From Rostratula benghalensis (taxonomy: Eukaryota; Chordata; Aves; Charadriiformes; Rostratulidae), in assembly GCA_013399305.1 (NCBI GenBank), contig VXAI01000068.1, forward strand, positions 1,231,507-1,295,506: a stretch of 64,000 bases of DNA, written 5' to 3'. Below the pieces are notes generated by a model. The model worked only from the letters and a program-made list of their open reading frames with translations, did not search any database and was not told the DNA's origin. The number at the start of each line of letters is the position of its first letter. Position 1 is the first letter of the stretch. This document shows positions 1 through 12,162 of this stretch, one piece after another. The translations under genes and the position numbers were made by a program.

Positions 1-322
1 AAACTTAAGCTCTGAACTCAGGAGGAACTTAAGAGATCAAAAAAATTTTTAGCCCTGGCCCCAGAGCATTGGAACACCAAGGGCACCACCATGTTGGAGG
101 CTGAAATTTTTAAAGAGATCTCCCTGTGGTCAACCCATGAAACATTTGACCAGTTTTCCCAAATCTTGGATGACTGGATCTAAGGCAGGGTTGTCCTTTT
201 GTTTTGTTAAATTTGATGAAAAGTTCCATGAATGAGTAGTTTTTAAACATCAAGTTTGTTCCCTTATAAAGGTCTAGACCCACGTGACGGTTCTTGCTGG
301 ACAAATGCAGGTGTGCTAAATT
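1..322. other. Unique non-coding sequence before the gap
   Basis: No repeat or gene is recognised. Short open frames on both strands run into the N gap and show no protein-family signature, so they are not called. Confidence 0.5.
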
Positions 323-377
323 NNNNNNNNNNNNNNNNNNNNNNNNNNNNNNNNNNNNNNNNNNNNNNNNNNNNNNN
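323..377. other. Assembly gap (55 N)
   Basis: Fifty-five consecutive N characters. Open frames crossing this stretch on either strand are artefacts of undetermined bases. The true gap length may differ from 55. Confidence 0.99.
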
Positions 378-2000
378 TATATGTTCTGGTTCCTGGAATA
401 CCATCCAGGAAACATCTCATCTTTTCCTAATGTCTGAAAGAGGAACTTAGAGATGGTTATAGATTTGTGATTATATCTGCAGATCCAGCAGTTGTAGTGG
501 AGTTGGTGCTGATTATTAAGAAAACTCTGCCAGAATCTGGAATTGTGCTGAACTTTAATACAACAGCAAATAAACTACAGATACACAAGGAAAGGGCTGG
601 TGAGGGAATGAGAAGAACTTGCTTGTCTTACGTAGTCACTGTTGCCACCGGTTGGTTTCTATCAAAAATTTCCAAAGGCTGTCACATACCAGGCTAAGAA
701 CCTTTGTAGAACTGCATTTCTAGTAAGGATAATGTTCATCTTCAGGCTTCAGAGAAAAAGCTGGATCATCAGAGAAATTAGGAAAAAAAACCCCCTTTCT
801 TTTGCTTCCATAAGACACTAAGAGGTTTATGATAGTTTTACGTTTCCCTTTAAAATGTAGAAGAATTCCATTGAGAAGCAGGACTGAGAGGTACAAGGAT
901 AAATGCCAGTAGTTTCAGTCATTTCGTTGCTGTGGTCATCCAAATTCAGAGAGATGTGATGGCTCCTTTTTTAGGAGTTATGAAATCATTATGCTTTCAG
1001 CCTTGCTAAATCTCATGGGGAAGCTGGTAGATGATGTATTTACCTTCTCCTGTTATTTCTAGTAAGAGAAAAGATTACTTTAAAAAAGAAAAGGAAAAAA
1101 AAACCCCATAAATTACAGGTAGCAATTAATAACTAAATAAAAAATCACATCACTTCATTTTTTAACTGCTCAGCCACCTGTTTTTAATAGGCTTGGTTTT
1201 AATACATTTTAGTTTGAAATCTCATTGCTTAGACAGTAGTACTCCTGTGATTATTATTATTAGTTATGTAACAATCATTCACACCTTGTTTTATTTTTAA
1301 TGCTCATTGTGTTACGCTCTGCTGATGCTATATTGTCTCAATTGTGGGGATTTTTCTACTTCTGCACAGGGAATATAGATTATTGTATTGCTTCATTGGA
1401 TCCTAGAAAGGTCTGTCTTTTATGATTGCTGAAAATCAGTATACAGAGTAGAAAATGGCACTGCATATTTCAAAACCAGTAATTTCAGTCACCGAGGCTA
1501 GGGTAATGAATGTTGGTGGTTTGAATGCTCTGATGAAGATAACATCGCGGCTGCAGGATACACAAATCATCACGTATTCCCACGTAGTGGCAGGAAGGAT
1601 GCAGCCACTGCTTTTCTCTATTCTTTTTTTCCTTTTATTTGTTTCATTTGAGAAAAATAAGGAGAATCCTGATATTAAGGTTTAGATCACTAAAACCTTG
1701 ACACTGGCGAAATTAAGCGCTTAAACCCATTAAAGCCACTGAAACCTAAGCTCATGCATAACTTAAGTGCGTAAGTGTTTTCTTGGATTGGTGACTTTGT
1801 GAATAAATTATTTTAGAAGCCAACTGGGGATGCTTAAATTTACACTTGGCTTTCCTTTGTTTTTCTTGCTGCCTTGCACTTTCTGTGCTAATATTTTAGT
1901 TCTTTGTATGACTAACACTGAAGTTGCTGAAACCCCAGCTTCTGTGATGACCTACACACCATTCAGGGAGGTATTTCAGCACATTTTTAAGTTCACTGTT

Positions 2001-2040
2001 ACATAATTTCACCCAACATAACATAAATTCACCCAACATA
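2001..2040. repeat. 20-bp tandem duplication
   Basis: Two adjacent 20-bp units, 2001-2020 and 2021-2040, begin ACATAA and end ACCCAACATA. They differ at one position (T versus A at the seventh base). This looks like a simple local duplication. Confidence 0.9.
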
Positions 2041-3340
2041 ATTTTTAGCAAATATTTCCATCTATTAAACTCAATGCGCTTTTGATCACATGGTTAAATT
2101 AAGCAGTGTTGATTAATGTTTCCTTGTACTAGGATTTTAGGTTGTGGATGCATGGTTTATGGGAGCAACTTTTGTCATTTACCATTTCTGGTGCTCTGCT
2201 GCTATTTGCACCACTCGTCAAGTGAGCATTTGTGTGCATTTTCTTGATCTAGTTTAAGTCCACAGCACTTGACTTTGTTGAACATTTTAAAAGTTGGCTA
2301 ATTCACTTGCTTTGATTAAAATTAAGGCAGTAAAGCTTTTTAGAGTGTTTATATGTACCTATTTGTTATGAGAAAATGGCGTCTGGTGCCCAAATTAGAA
2401 GCTGATGAGTAGTTTTCTTACATTTTGTTAAACTTCATTTCAACAACAGAAAGAATGCTCATCACTTGAACGTGTCGTGCATGTTCAGGCAAGAAGCTCA
2501 GAAGGTGATCACAGCAGCATTGCTGCAGGCTGGGATCAGTACAGCCTGCACAGCTATGTCTGGAAGATGATGTAAGATGATAACTTCAGAGTATTCTGCC
2601 TTGCAAAGAGTAATAAAATGCATTAATATTGACTAATGAAGATGCTTGGTGATTTTGGAGCTGAGAGTGGGTCTGTATTTTGTATTTCCAAGAGGCTGAG
2701 GGGCTGCTGGATGCCAGATTTCTGTTTGGTTGCTTTCTGGAGGGCTGTGCTAGGTGCACACCTGTGATGTGGCCTTTGGAAGTTTCCCTACAAACTGAAG
2801 ACATGTTTGCATCTAAGGATTTCAATATAACACCATGTAAGTTTCTAGCTTTGAGGAGGTTTATTCAACTCCTTTGAGCTGGTCAAGATTCAAATATAGC
2901 TTTTCATACTGTTTCATATGTTTGACCTTCCACGACTTGTGTTCTAAAGAAATGCCTTTCAAAATACATCTTTCATTTGTATTAAATCCATCTGAAGCTT
3001 CAGTTGCCCTGGAGGCTGACTGATATGTGGGTCAAGTCTGACATCAAGTGGTCAGACACACTCTGTTCCCAATGGGACTATTAACATAGTGCTGTCCCTG
3101 GTGTCTTAAGAACCTCCCCTCTCCACTGTTTTTCTCCTGTTGACATGTTTCCTCAGTGCTCTTGCTGCTTCACTTTCCACCAAGGTCATGGGGCATCATT
3201 GCTGGCAGATACACTAAGAATCGAATTAGTCTGGCATTAGATATTGCAGCTGCTGAATCTGTCAGCAGAACTATGGGATCATGTACGTAAAGTCTTCTTG
3301 GCATGGCAGTGTAGATAAGACCTTTACACGCTCTGCTTTT

Positions 3341-3354
3341 CCCCCCCCCCCCCC
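3341..3354. repeat. Poly-C run (C14)
   Basis: Fourteen consecutive C. Such runs vary in length in sequencing and in populations, so the exact count is uncertain. It creates a polyproline stretch in a chance frame and has no coding meaning. Confidence 0.95.
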
Positions 3355-4330
3355 AATATACTCTCTCAAGATTTATGTCTTTTTAGAAAAAGTTCTAATT
3401 CTTGACACACCAAATCCACCATCTGTGCAGATTATAAGGCTTATCAATAACTGCAAGAACACCTAGCACTCAAGCATTGCTTCCTGTTGCTAAAACACAT
3501 TGCAAACACTAATTCCATTAATTCTTATTGTTCCAGTCTGAGGAAACTCAATAAAATTATTTATTCTATGATATAGGAGAAAAATCAGAGAGAAAGCTTC
3601 GAAGCAATTTAAATCTTGACCTGAGATCTTAAGTGTTCCTCAGTACTTGTCTCGGGTTCTGTCCTCTGGCATTCTGAGATGATGCCTTCTTGTTTTCATG
3701 GTATTTGTACCCATATTGACTCAAGAGCAGATCAGGAACACAAGGTCCATGTTTGGTTTCTGATGTTCCCTTCCTCCAGGGTGAGGTGTTATCCTTCAGC
3801 AGCCAGAGGGACATTTGCCATCCCTCTTCTGGGTGATCAGCAGAGTTAGTTTGGCCTCTTCAAACAACAACAAATGCTAGGTGATAAGTTGTACCGTATA
3901 AACTTGTTATCTGCAGAACTGATTAATTTTTGACCGGTGTGTTTCTATACCCTCTGCATAAAACAAACAGTACAAAGTTCAGCATTTCAGCGTATCTTAT
4001 AACTGAGCCAGCAGTGCAAATGCAAACTTTCAATTTCACCCATAAATACCACAGCTTGATAAGATAAGCAATTCTGTTTGTGCCCCTGGGCCCCTCAACA
4101 ACCTATTCACAGGTGGACCCCATTGTTTAAATTTTTCTTAGCAGTGAAATCATTCAATTCAGTGTCTTTCCTTCTGGTGCAAATTTGGCTTTTTAGTCTG
4201 GAGCAGTCATTTCTCAGGGACCTCAAACTGGCATAAGCCAGTACTGCTGGTAAAAAACTACAGCCTTTCCCTTGGTTCAGCATGACTGGTTTTGAGCTCC
4301 ACAGTGAACTGGGCAGGGGAATTGTTACAG

Positions 4331-4418
4331 AAAAAAAAACAACCAAACACTCAAAAAAAAAAAAAAAAAAAAAAACCACAAAAAAAACCCAAAAAAACCC
4401 AACAAAAAACCCCCAAAG
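4331..4418. repeat. A/C-rich low-complexity tract
   Basis: A nine-A run is followed by AAC/ACC words, a 23-A run at 4353-4375, then alternating blocks of about seven A and three to five C up to about 4418. The long frames crossing it, lysine-rich on one strand and phenylalanine-rich on the other, are products of the low complexity. No LINE or processed gene lies directly upstream, so a retroposon poly-A tail is not supported. Confidence 0.85.
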
Positions 4419-7400
4419 ACCACCAAGATTTCTGCACATCTAACTTGGAGAACCACTGTAATTTAATTCAGTGCTTAACGGTGGTTTTATTCTCTGTGAG
4501 CAAAGCACCCCACTTGAACTGTGCTTCCTATGGTAAAAAAGTAGGGTTTGTGTGAGGTAAATGATAGCTGTTTGTGGTCCCAGTACATTATCTCTCTGGG
4601 CCAGATCATTGAGGAGGATGGGTATATGGTGTCTTTGGTTTAAAAGTGCCATAGCCTGCTTACCTGGGAATACTTCAGAAATAAAGTGAGCTACATGACT
4701 GAGATCTGTTTTGTCAAAAAACTGCTGTAACTTTTTTCTCCCTCCACCCCCCCGAACAGGCTCCATTTTAATGGGTTCGGATATGTTTCAGTTGCCATCA
4801 ATCTGATTTTGACTTCATTATCTTTACTCTTTTATAATTTGGCTTCCTCGATAAAACTGTGGTGAATCTACTAAATGTTAAATGTATGCTTGTGCATATA
4901 TTCTCATGGATGGCTTCTAGTAAAAAAATAATTACTACAGAATTATTATAATTCAGAATAGCTTCTGTTTAAATACTTGGTATGTGACTTTTACTAAATC
5001 ATGCTATCACTGAAGTCCCAAATCACACCATGACTGGTCCTATAGTGTGGGATCCATACAATGCTAAGAAGATGGCCGGATTTGCCCCAAGCAGCTGGCT
5101 TTTTGAAAGACATGGGAAGTAAGAAAATGACCATGGAAGACAGACTTCAAAATATCTCCTCAAACATATTTTCAGATCACTTTCTAAGTTCTGAGCCATG
5201 AGGGCTTATGTCATGGCTGCAAATGCAGTTCTAGTTAAAAATAAGTTACTAGTTAAAAATAACTTTCCTTTTTTTATCTCTCTATTATTGCCATCATATT
5301 TTGAATAAAATATTTCTACTGAGTCACACAGTGGGCATTTTAACCAAATACGGAATTTTTCTATTGAGTAAAGCTTAGCCACTGACGAAAATATAGTGAA
5401 TGGTACTGCGGAGCATTTTATAAGGACATTTTTGCAAGGCACCTATTGAAGCTAGAGTGATGGGTGCACTGAGGTTCACCACAGAAAATAAACTCAGTGG
5501 CCAAATGGCAGAGCTATGACAAGCTACATCTTATGAGCTTTGAAAGGAATTTTGGCCAGAGTTCACAATGATAGAGTTTATTGCAGCTCATACAAAATGT
5601 GCCATAATTTTAGACAAATCTGGGCATTTTTCTACTGAACAGACTATTCAGCATAAGTGTGTGCATTTCTAACAAAACAAATCATTCTCTTGTTTAAAAA
5701 CAAAAACAAAACACTACATATGTTGCAGAACTATACTTGCCATTCTTTATTTTAAAGTCATACACAAATGGTTTGTTCTGCTCTGATTAGCTTATTAGTT
5801 AATGTTGGATCTGAAAGGCAGTTTTGGGGCATTGTCTGTCAACTTAGTGGAAATTAGGACAGTGAGTGCCTTCAATAGTCTTTGTTCATTAAACCATATC
5901 TCTGCAGATGTTCAGTGTTTTAATATTTCTTTAGCTGTTCTGAAGCTTTCTCATTTTTTCAGCTAATGAGAAATGTGTGACTTTGGATACTGTTCACAGA
6001 GTCATTTATTAAAGATGCAAAAGAGGTAGGCTTGTTACTCAAAGACTGACACTTTTTCTTGGAATATATTATACACACAAGTGCTAATACGCATTTACAA
6101 GCCCTCTAAGAGTAAGATGAGTGAGTTTAAATGATCTATAGAAAGTTTTGTTCTCAGGAGAGCCCTGTGAGCATGTTCTTGCAAACCAAGAAATCACGGG
6201 GAATTCAGCTGTATCCAGCTGTGCTTTTTGTGTGAAGAGGGGTTCATACGTAAATTACCACTGCCAGCTTTTAGCTTAAATTACCATAAGTATTTGCCAA
6301 AGTTATTATAGCCTCTCTCTGCAGACAACTAACCAAAGGGGCAAGTTATGTTTCTTGATTTAAACCTCAGATATCTTTGAGTCAGGATTCCTGACTGGCT
6401 GGCAAACTGGGTGCTGTTGTAAATAAAAAGCTTTCTCTTAGTGGTGAAGTCACCAGATAGTTCTGACAGACACTGCACTCTTGTCACTAGCAGAAATGTT
6501 GTATTTATTTAGAAATTAATGCAAAGACAGTTGTGTGTACCTGAAATGCAGTTTAGAGTAATGGACCTGGCTGGGGATGACAAATGAGAGCTTGAATCGA
6601 TTAGCTAGGGAAATGTGTTTTATCTGCTTCTCTTTGGTGAGCTTTCTGTTGAATTGATCAACAAGGTGCTAGTGCTACCCCTCAAGACTAATTTCTTCTT
6701 CAAGTCATGCATGTCATTAGTCAACAGAATGGATGGAAAGGTGGTGAGGTAGTTGTTTGTGCTTCTAAATAAATATTCGTTATGCACGTATCTGTATTTT
6801 GGTACAATTCTTGATCTCCTTCTAACTCCAGTTTGTCTTTTTTTTTAACTCTAGCAACTTCCAGTTTGGTTGGAAATTTGCATATACATAGATACTGATG
6901 TTCTTTCTGGATAACTAATGTGCAAATGTGTATGAAGTTCAGAAGTCCATTTTCACCAGCATTACCCATTTTGACCCAGTCTTATCTTGAAAGTACAGAT
7001 AATAACCAACAAAAAAGAGAAAAAAATATAGTAACTTTGAAATAAGTATAATTACCTGTTTGTAAAAGGAAAGGTCATGTTTTATCTTGCTTCATACTAT
7101 CATGCTGTACTTATATATAACAATATATTGCAGTGAAAATTAACACTACAATGTGTAAAAATATTAGTTAGTAGTAATATAACTACCTACTGTTAAAATA
7201 TGCTCTTTATGGAAACATAGAATAGGCATAGGTTGATAGTACAAAGAAAGGGGCAGTTGCAGTGGTTCAGTGTATTAAAAATGATAGCATATCAGATATG
7301 GCAATTACACTAGCCATCAATCTTCAATAGTTTGTGAAGAATACCTCTAAAATGCAGTGAAGCTTTATAAGATTTGTGATCACAGAGTGTAAAATATAAC

Positions 7401-8659
7401 AGATGCTACAATATTTAGATGCCTGCTGGCATTTACTTTTACCCTACACAGCTCATTTCAGTTATATGAAAATTTTATGTGCTCTGTAACCTCACTGAAA
7501 TAGAAACATATTTATAAAGAAACCACAATGGAATGGAGCATTTTCAATATATACACTACTTGATCGGTTTAATAAGATAAAAAGAGAAAATGGCCAGTTA
7601 GATTAAATTACTATTAGTTTATTATTAAATTACTGTTAATATAGAAGCTTTGTTACATATGATGCCTTCTAATCAGAACCCTCTGCCAGATATGTATCAC
7701 TCAGAACTGGTTGGAGAGCCCATGCAGCTGTTGTTCAGTGCATGTTGAAGTCTTATGGGGGTGATCACTGGAAGTCAAAACTAATGAAATGAGACGGGAA
7801 AAGAAAGTTCTTGTAGCTTGCCATTCCTTTCAGCTGGGAAGCTTGACAGACAGCTTGCTTTGTGAAATGTGAATTTTACGTAATAGCTGCCACGGTTGCC
7901 ACAATCTCTTGCGAGTCTGAAGATTACTGGAGGACTGTGAAATTAGGGCCTAGATATATTTGCTGTTTAATACTGTCTGTTGGAAAGATGCCCAGAAGCA
8001 CCTCTTGGTATCAAGCTATGTAAGTCATCGTCGTGGTTCTGCTCTTGTAGATGACCGTGTTTCATTGCATCACATCTCTATGTTACTTACCTTTTCCTAG
8101 CTTCCCCTGGGGCTACTGTATTGCAAGGGTTTAATAGCTGAGCATGGCTGCTGTAATTCTGGTAATCACTGAACTTGTCGTACTAAAAAATAAATGAGTT
8201 AAGATCAAAGACATCCTCTCTAACTTGAGAAGCGCTCCCAGTGTTTGACCTTGTAGATGTCTGACACAGTATTTGATCAGGAGGAAGAATTCACTCAACC
8301 CAGACTTCCAAAAGAACACCAACACTTGTTAAAGTATTTGAACTGGCAGTTTGTCCATATGGCATTTGGCTCGATTCCTTTTCAGTTTTAGGTTTCATGA
8401 ACTGGTTTCCCATGTGGTAACCTGGCAAGTCTACAAGCGTTGGGCCTGCAGGAAACCAAAAGGCTCTGGCTGTTTTTCAGGGGGGGATTATAACACAGCA
8501 CTGTTCAAAAAGCCACAGTAACTTGTGGAACTGAAAGTTACTCCTTTTTATCAATAGTATTTTGATATTGTCAAGAGGAGGAGTCTGGCTCTCATCACTG
8601 AGTTTAGTGTCTGAAATTTTTCTTAATCAAAAATTTGACCTTTCACCAACACCATTCAC
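4419..8659. other. Non-coding stretch, no gene seen
   Basis: AT-rich unique sequence without an identifiable interspersed repeat. It includes an 18-bp tandem duplication at 5231-5266 and, around 7600-7645, two nearby copies of ATTAAATTACT. A let-7-like 22-mer at 6745-6766 was examined and rejected. Only short chance frames are open. Confidence 0.6.
5231..5266. repeat. 18-bp tandem duplication
   Basis: The unit starting CTAGTTAAAAATAA occurs at 5231-5248 and again directly after it at 5249-5266. The first 14 bases are identical and the last four differ. Confidence 0.85.
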
Positions 8660-8906
8660 CACAGAATCACAGACTATCAGGGATTGGAAGGGACCTTGAA
8701 AGATCATCCAGTCCAATCCCCCTGCCAGAGCAGGAACAGCCAGATCAGGTCACACAGGAACGCGTCCAGGTGGGGTTTGAATGTCTCCAGAGAAGGAGAC
8801 TCCACAACCTCTCTGGGCAGCCCCTTCCAGTGTTCTGTCATCCTCACTGTGAAGAAGTTTTTCCTCATATTTAAGTGGAACTTCTTGTGTTCCAACTTGC
8901 ACCCAT
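8660..8906 (-). mobile_element. CR1 LINE, 5'-truncated 3' fragment
   Basis: Read on the + strand it starts with the CR1 3' signature (CAGAATCACAGA, then GGATTGGAAGGGACC) and continues through the 3' UTR into the end of the reverse-transcriptase ORF. The minus-strand frame here contains [19 protein letters not shown], the typical C-terminal end of the CR1 pol protein, which places the element on the minus strand. About 250 bp remain of an element normally several kb long. CR1 copies are usually cut at the 5' end because reverse transcription starts at the 3' end and stops early. The 5' side runs into a small tandem array at 8891-8950. Confidence 0.95.
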
Positions 8907-8950
8907 AACTTGTACCCGTAACAACTTGTACCCATTCCAACTTGTACCAC
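8891..8950. repeat. Short tandem array at the CR1 edge
   Basis: Four imperfect copies of a 13-17 bp unit built around AACTTGTACCCA. The first, AACTTGCACCCAT, is CR1's own sequence, so the array probably arose by expansion of the CR1 end after insertion. Confidence 0.8.
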
Positions 8951-11893
8951 TTCTAGGCCATTTGTATTTTATCTTTTGCAGCATTTTACATGTTTGTGGT
9001 ACCTGTTTATGAATCAGATCCCTCGACACCCACGGAACCAAATAATTTTTTCTTTTTCTGCTAGCCAGTAAATTGTAATACAGCAGAAAGCATGTCACTG
9101 TGAGTGAGTCACCTGGAAACAACATATATTTGAGCTTTGGAGGATATTTCTCCTGTGAGCTTGAGTTCCTTAAGCTTTAAAGAGCCACCTCAGACACTCT
9201 TCCCTCCTGTAAAAGTTTAAGGTGCTTTACTTCACTGCAACTTGACAATACCTGTGGCAACCAAGCTCCACTATTGGTATTCATCCAAGCTGCATGTTCT
9301 GTAAATCAAAACAGCATCTTGAAATGATGTTGCAGAGGTGGTTAAAAGCAATTTTGTGGTCAAACCTACTCTCATTATCACCTCCTCTATACATACAAAT
9401 ATCACAAGCATTTAGCCACAGCTAAATCTGCTAAATCTAAGGTCTGGCTTTTCCACTGCAAAGGAAACAGTCATTTTCTACCCTCAAAAACCATGTTAGG
9501 ATGTTAGCAAGCAAGATAATTCCATTTTGCACTTCTGCAAAATTAAACAAATTGTGTCCAGATCAATTTCCCTTTGAGATGATTTATGTTGGTTTGTGAC
9601 AGACAATATTGTACATGTAATCAGTAATGTAATTACTACATTATAGTGATTTTGAAATGTAACCTAAGCTCATTTGAAAATACAATTGCTTGTGGTTAAA
9701 ATATATTTTTATCATAGAGTTAGCATTGGAATTGGTGAAGTCTTTGATGTAAGTGAACACGGAGTGCAGATAAGCAAACTGGTTCAGAGAATTTTAATCT
9801 GTAGTATTTCTTGTTGAATTAAAACTATTCTCAACACGCAGACAGTTATATGAACTGTAGCAGTTACATGAAATACGTGATAACATTTTTTTTAATAGCC
9901 AGAGAATCAAAGTCAATATCTGAACTCATGCCATCTCACCTGGCATATGAAAAATAGAATTATGCATAGAGATATAACATATGTCAGGGGCTGTCAAATG
10001 TCACTCACACATCTCTGGTGACTGCAGCGTGTTTGATGGCTGCAGTACACCTGGTTGGATTGGGAACAGTTCTGTCTGCAGTTTCTAGAGGCCACCGTGG
10101 CTTCAGGCTGATGGGATGTCATCTCTGCCCTTCCTATGGCTTCTGTCCCTGGTGCTCCATCCAAGCGGTGATTTGCCCAGGTGGCACTGGCGGCAGTACC
10201 AGATGGCATGGCAGGTGGTGGTCAGAGAAATTGGAGAAGCATTTTGAAATTCTTCCCAGGTGCCCCAGTTCCTTTACCAGAGGCTTGTTCAGCAAAGGTG
10301 AAGGAGAGCTTAATCCTTGCCCTATGAAGGATCCTAGGTCCAGGGGAATTCTCCCTCCTGCCTGCTCAAACTACAACCACATGCAACTCACTCAACCCAT
10401 CAGCTTCCTTACTACAACTAGCTATGACTAGTTCTACATACTGGTAGCTACTAATAGTTGTTGGATAGATAAACTGCTATGACTAGGAGTCTCACTGCTA
10501 CCTACTTTAGGATCCCTCAGGCTGATGAGTGAGATACCTGTCTCTTTAGTCCTTGAACTTCTTCCATTTCCCCAGTCCAACCCCAAAGCCTGAGGATCTC
10601 TCTCATCTTAGCCATTTCCCTGCAAACCTCTGCAAACCTTTTGTTTGGCGGCTGTGCTCCGGGAAAGGTACAGCTGTAGGGGAGCTGATGCACTAATGTA
10701 TTGCTCTGATTCTTGATCTGCCACTCTGGTCCCCTGAGCATCTTCCCATTGACTTTGGTGAGTTTCATATGAAGCCTGTCTTCAGATATTATGCTGGAGT
10801 AAATCTGTTACTCAGAGATCACATCCCAAGAGGCACAGTCTGCCCTGCTTCACATTCCATGACGAATCGGTTCTGAATCCTTTTATTATTAATAATAGAC
10901 AGCAAATTCTGATCTCAGGGTTCATGAGGTAGAGTCAGTGGTATCTGTGTAATTTAAATCAAACCTACTCTCATAGGTCTAAGTGAGTTCTAAAGATTTT
11001 ATCAGCACAATTTCCCTGTGCAGCTGGGAAAGCTAGTGCATAATTACAGATAAGAGCCAAGAACCTTAGAAGTGCAAAAGGGGTAAGTAACCTTTGCTAA
11101 TGAAGGATATTGTGCAAATAGCATCTGATATTTGTGTGTATCTGGTGCTACAACTGAACGAAGTGTGGCTGCTCGGTGCTTAATTATGACTTCCACAATG
11201 GCATAGGCCTTTCTTATTGAAACTGTGATTGTGACAAGCATTGTACACATTCGAGGGAAGAAAAGATTGTGTGTGTTGAATAACAACAGATCTGCCCTCT
11301 CTTTAAATTAGCTCAACCTTTCCCACTAAGACATTAAGTACTAAAAAGCTAACTACTTCCTCTGCAAACAGAGTAGCAGCACCCCTTCTGTTTGCCATTG
11401 CTCAAAACCAATTCTCTGTTGCTTATATCCTAGTTATTTGAAAACTTCAAAATCAGATTTCTTTTGGTGTTTTTTAAAATTTTTCAAATAAAGCACAAGG
11501 GCTAATGCAAGTTTGTATGAAGAGGTTTTGCTATGAGGAGACAAGTAAGATGTATGTAAGGTTGGGCTGTGTTAGTGCCAAGGATTTTGATAATATTGTT
11601 AATAGCTCCCCTGTGAGTCCAAAGGTCTTTGTAAAATCATCATTACTCTCATGATACTGATATGGATGGATGGATGAGTTAATGTGTAAGATACCCTGCC
11701 TGTATTGCACATACAGTCAATGTGATGGCTCTAATTATCAGCAGGCTCTGAAATATTCCCTAAAACAGTATCTCCAGGGTTTATTATTATTTATTAGGAT
11801 GGTATTGTGCAAGGCCAAGGAGGCTGTATAAATAGAAAACAAGTTGCTCGCCAGCTGTTGCCTGTTTGAGTGTTTCATAGGAGTAATTTGGAG
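8951..11893. other. Non-coding stretch, no gene seen
   Basis: Unique sequence. A moderately GC-richer patch at about 10,000-10,350 leaves a 137-codon + strand frame open (10,018-10,431). It has no recognisable domain and a competing minus-strand frame, so it is treated as chance. A short ATGG repeat lies at 11,662-11,677. Confidence 0.55.
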
Positions 11894-12162
11894 TAAGTCA
11901 GGTTGGAAGGGGCCTCAGGAAGTCCCCAGTCCAAACTCCTGCTCAAAAAGGGGGCAGTTCTGGTGTCAGACCAGTCTGCTCAAGGCTTGATCCAACTGTT
12001 TACCAAGACCTCCAGGTCCTTTTCTGTTGTGCTAGTCCACAGGCTGTATTATTTTGGGGGATTATTTGCATTTGTCTTTGTTGAATTTGTAAGGTTCCTT
12101 TTGACATATTCTTCCAGCTTGACTAGGTCTTCAATAGTGGCCCTTCTCTGTATGCTTGGAAT
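11894..12162 (-). mobile_element. Old CR1 LINE fragment with internal deletion
   Basis: On the + strand it begins with AAGTCAGGTTGGAAGGGGCC and CCAGTCCAAACTCCTGCTC, the CR1 3' region. Near 12,000 it jumps to CR1 sequence that normally lies several hundred bp further 5' (ACCAAGACCTCCAGGTCC, then a diverged TTGAATTTGTAAGGTTCC and TCCAGCTTGACTAGGTC). The 3' signature and the jump support a CR1 copy with an internal deletion. Divergence is higher than in neighbouring copies. The 142-codon + strand frame across it is antisense shadow. Confidence 0.8.

Larger units (their letters stand above)
378..4330. other. Non-coding stretch, no gene seen
   Basis: AT-rich unique sequence. It contains a 20-bp tandem duplication at 2001-2040, a C14 run at 3341-3354 and two A-run/C-run junctions at 783-795 and 1095-1107. 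Open frames are all under about 80 codons and have no family resemblance. No CR1 or other interspersed repeat is visible. Confidence 0.6.

Noticed and set aside
323..377. Frames running across the N gap.
   Set aside because: The bases are undetermined, so these frames have no meaning.
4107..4439. Frame rich in phenylalanine on minus and lysine on plus.
   Set aside because: It is produced by the A/C low-complexity tract at 4,331-4,418.
6745..6766. A 22-mer, TGAGGTAGTTGTTTGTGCTT plus two bases, very close to a let-7 family mature microRNA.
   Set aside because: No complementary arm is present within 100 bases on either side, so no precursor hairpin can form. The flanks do not resemble let-7 genes. 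Treated as chance.
10018..10431. 137-codon + frame.
   Set aside because: No recognisable domain, a competing minus-strand frame and no exon context.
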